NCBI GenBank assembly: GCA_030591745.1
Contig: JAUVAM010000354.1
Span: forward strand, 1-5,152
From: Deltaproteobacteria bacterium
GTDB taxonomy: Bacteria; Myxococcota; B64-G9
DNA length: 5,152 bases
Direction: 5' to 3'
Shown: positions 4,804 to 5,152 of the stretch, piece by piece
How positions within the stretch are numbered: the first letter of the stretch is position 1
Layout of the letters: every line of letters starts with the position of its first letter
Program-made: the position numbers and the translations under genes
Notes under the pieces: model-generated
What the model saw: the letters and a program-made list of their open reading frames with translations, nothing else
Databases searched by the model: none
What the model was told of the DNA's origin: nothing

Positions 4804-5152
4804 ATGCAGATGCCGAAAAAACCCCTGGCGAAGAAGGCATTAATCGAACAAATGCGTGCCATGAAGGCATCGGATGCCGACTGGAAACACGGCCGTACCT
4901 GGAGCCTGGTCTACCATCAATCCGAGAAACACGAGGCTTTGCTGCGAGAAGCCTATGGTCTTTACATCGCTGAGAATTACCTGAACCCCATGGCCTTCCG
5001 ATCTCTCCGACGCATGGAGGCAGAGTTGGTCTCCATGACAGCCGGGATGCTGGGCGGGGACGGGGACACGGTGGGCAGCACCACTTCGGGCGGCACCGAG
5101 AGCATCATTTTGGCGGCCAAGACCTATCGGGATCGGGCGCGGGCCCGTCGTC
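4804..5152 (+). CDS. PLP-dependent sphingosine-1-phosphate lyase-like enzyme, N-terminal part
   Basis: 116 codons are visible, cut by the right edge. The best match by eye is the sphingosine-1-phosphate lyase branch of group II PLP decarboxylases (fold type I). Signs are DADWKHGRTWSLVYHQSE (24-41), REAYGLYIAENYLNPMAFRSLRRMEAELVSM (48-78; the family has YGLF..NPLHPDVFPS.RKMEAEV), and VGSTTSGGTESIILAAKTYRD (90-110), where TSGGTES is the PLP-phosphate-binding loop. The catalytic Lys that forms the Schiff base lies beyond the window. Known S1P lyases split phosphorylated long-chain bases into an aldehyde and phosphoethanolamine; close relatives decarboxylate amino acids, so the substrate is open. 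Unlike eukaryotic enzymes there is no N-terminal membrane anchor, only a basic leader. Start choice: ATG 4804 has a weak AGGGAA 8 nt upstream; ATG 4810 is also possible; an in-frame stop at 4789-4791 excludes earlier starts. Divergent from the 160-aa gene; the 141-bp spacer between them has no clear promoter. Confidence 0.85.
   Translation, partial: MQMPKKPLAKKALIEQMRAMKASDADWKHGRTWSLVYHQSEKHEALLREAYGLYIAENYLNPMAFRSLRRMEAELVSMTAGMLGGDGDTVGSTTSGGTESIILAAKTYRDRARARR

Overview
The window is about 58-60% GC by eye and reads as chromosomal sequence from a Myxococcota-like or Bradymonadota-like bacterium (old 'deltaproteobacteria'). This rests on the combination of genes: a eukaryotic-type Ser/Thr kinase, a secreted TPR protein with a Trp-rich C-terminal membrane anchor, a very large Cys/Asp-rich lipoprotein with MopE-type and Dictyostelium-CTDC-like repeats, and a small CCxxxC protein of a kind I associate with myxobacteria. 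The assignment is inference; there is no marker gene in the window.

Layout. Positions 1-294 (minus) hold the first 98 codons of a Ser/Thr protein kinase that runs off the left edge. A 149-bp divergent intergenic region (295-443) carries a strong sigma70-like promoter for the kinase, placed so that its mRNA would be nearly leaderless, and a weaker candidate promoter for the plus-strand operon. The operon has two genes 14 nt apart: a 306-aa exported, membrane-anchored TPR protein (444-1364) and a 928-aa outer-membrane-type lipoprotein (1379-4165). The lipoprotein has an N-terminal beta-type domain, a Cys-rich repeat zone with about 50 cysteines, and two tandem jelly-roll-like domains. Converging on it 14 nt away is a 160-aa soluble protein of unknown function (4180-4662, minus). 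After a second divergent spacer (4663-4803), the start of a PLP-dependent enzyme of the sphingosine-1-phosphate lyase / group II decarboxylase family (4804-5152, plus) runs off the right edge.

How the parts may work together. The TPR protein and lipoprotein are almost certainly co-transcribed and both act outside the cytoplasm, so a cell-envelope assembly in which the TPR protein supports or partners the surface lipoprotein is the simplest reading. The divergently transcribed kinase could be its regulator, but only adjacency supports that. The 160-aa protein and the PLP enzyme have no evident link to the operon. I see no RNA genes, CRISPR, insertion sequences, phage genes or convincing intrinsic terminators. 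The most unusual object is the modular lipoprotein; its exact function cannot be read from the sequence.
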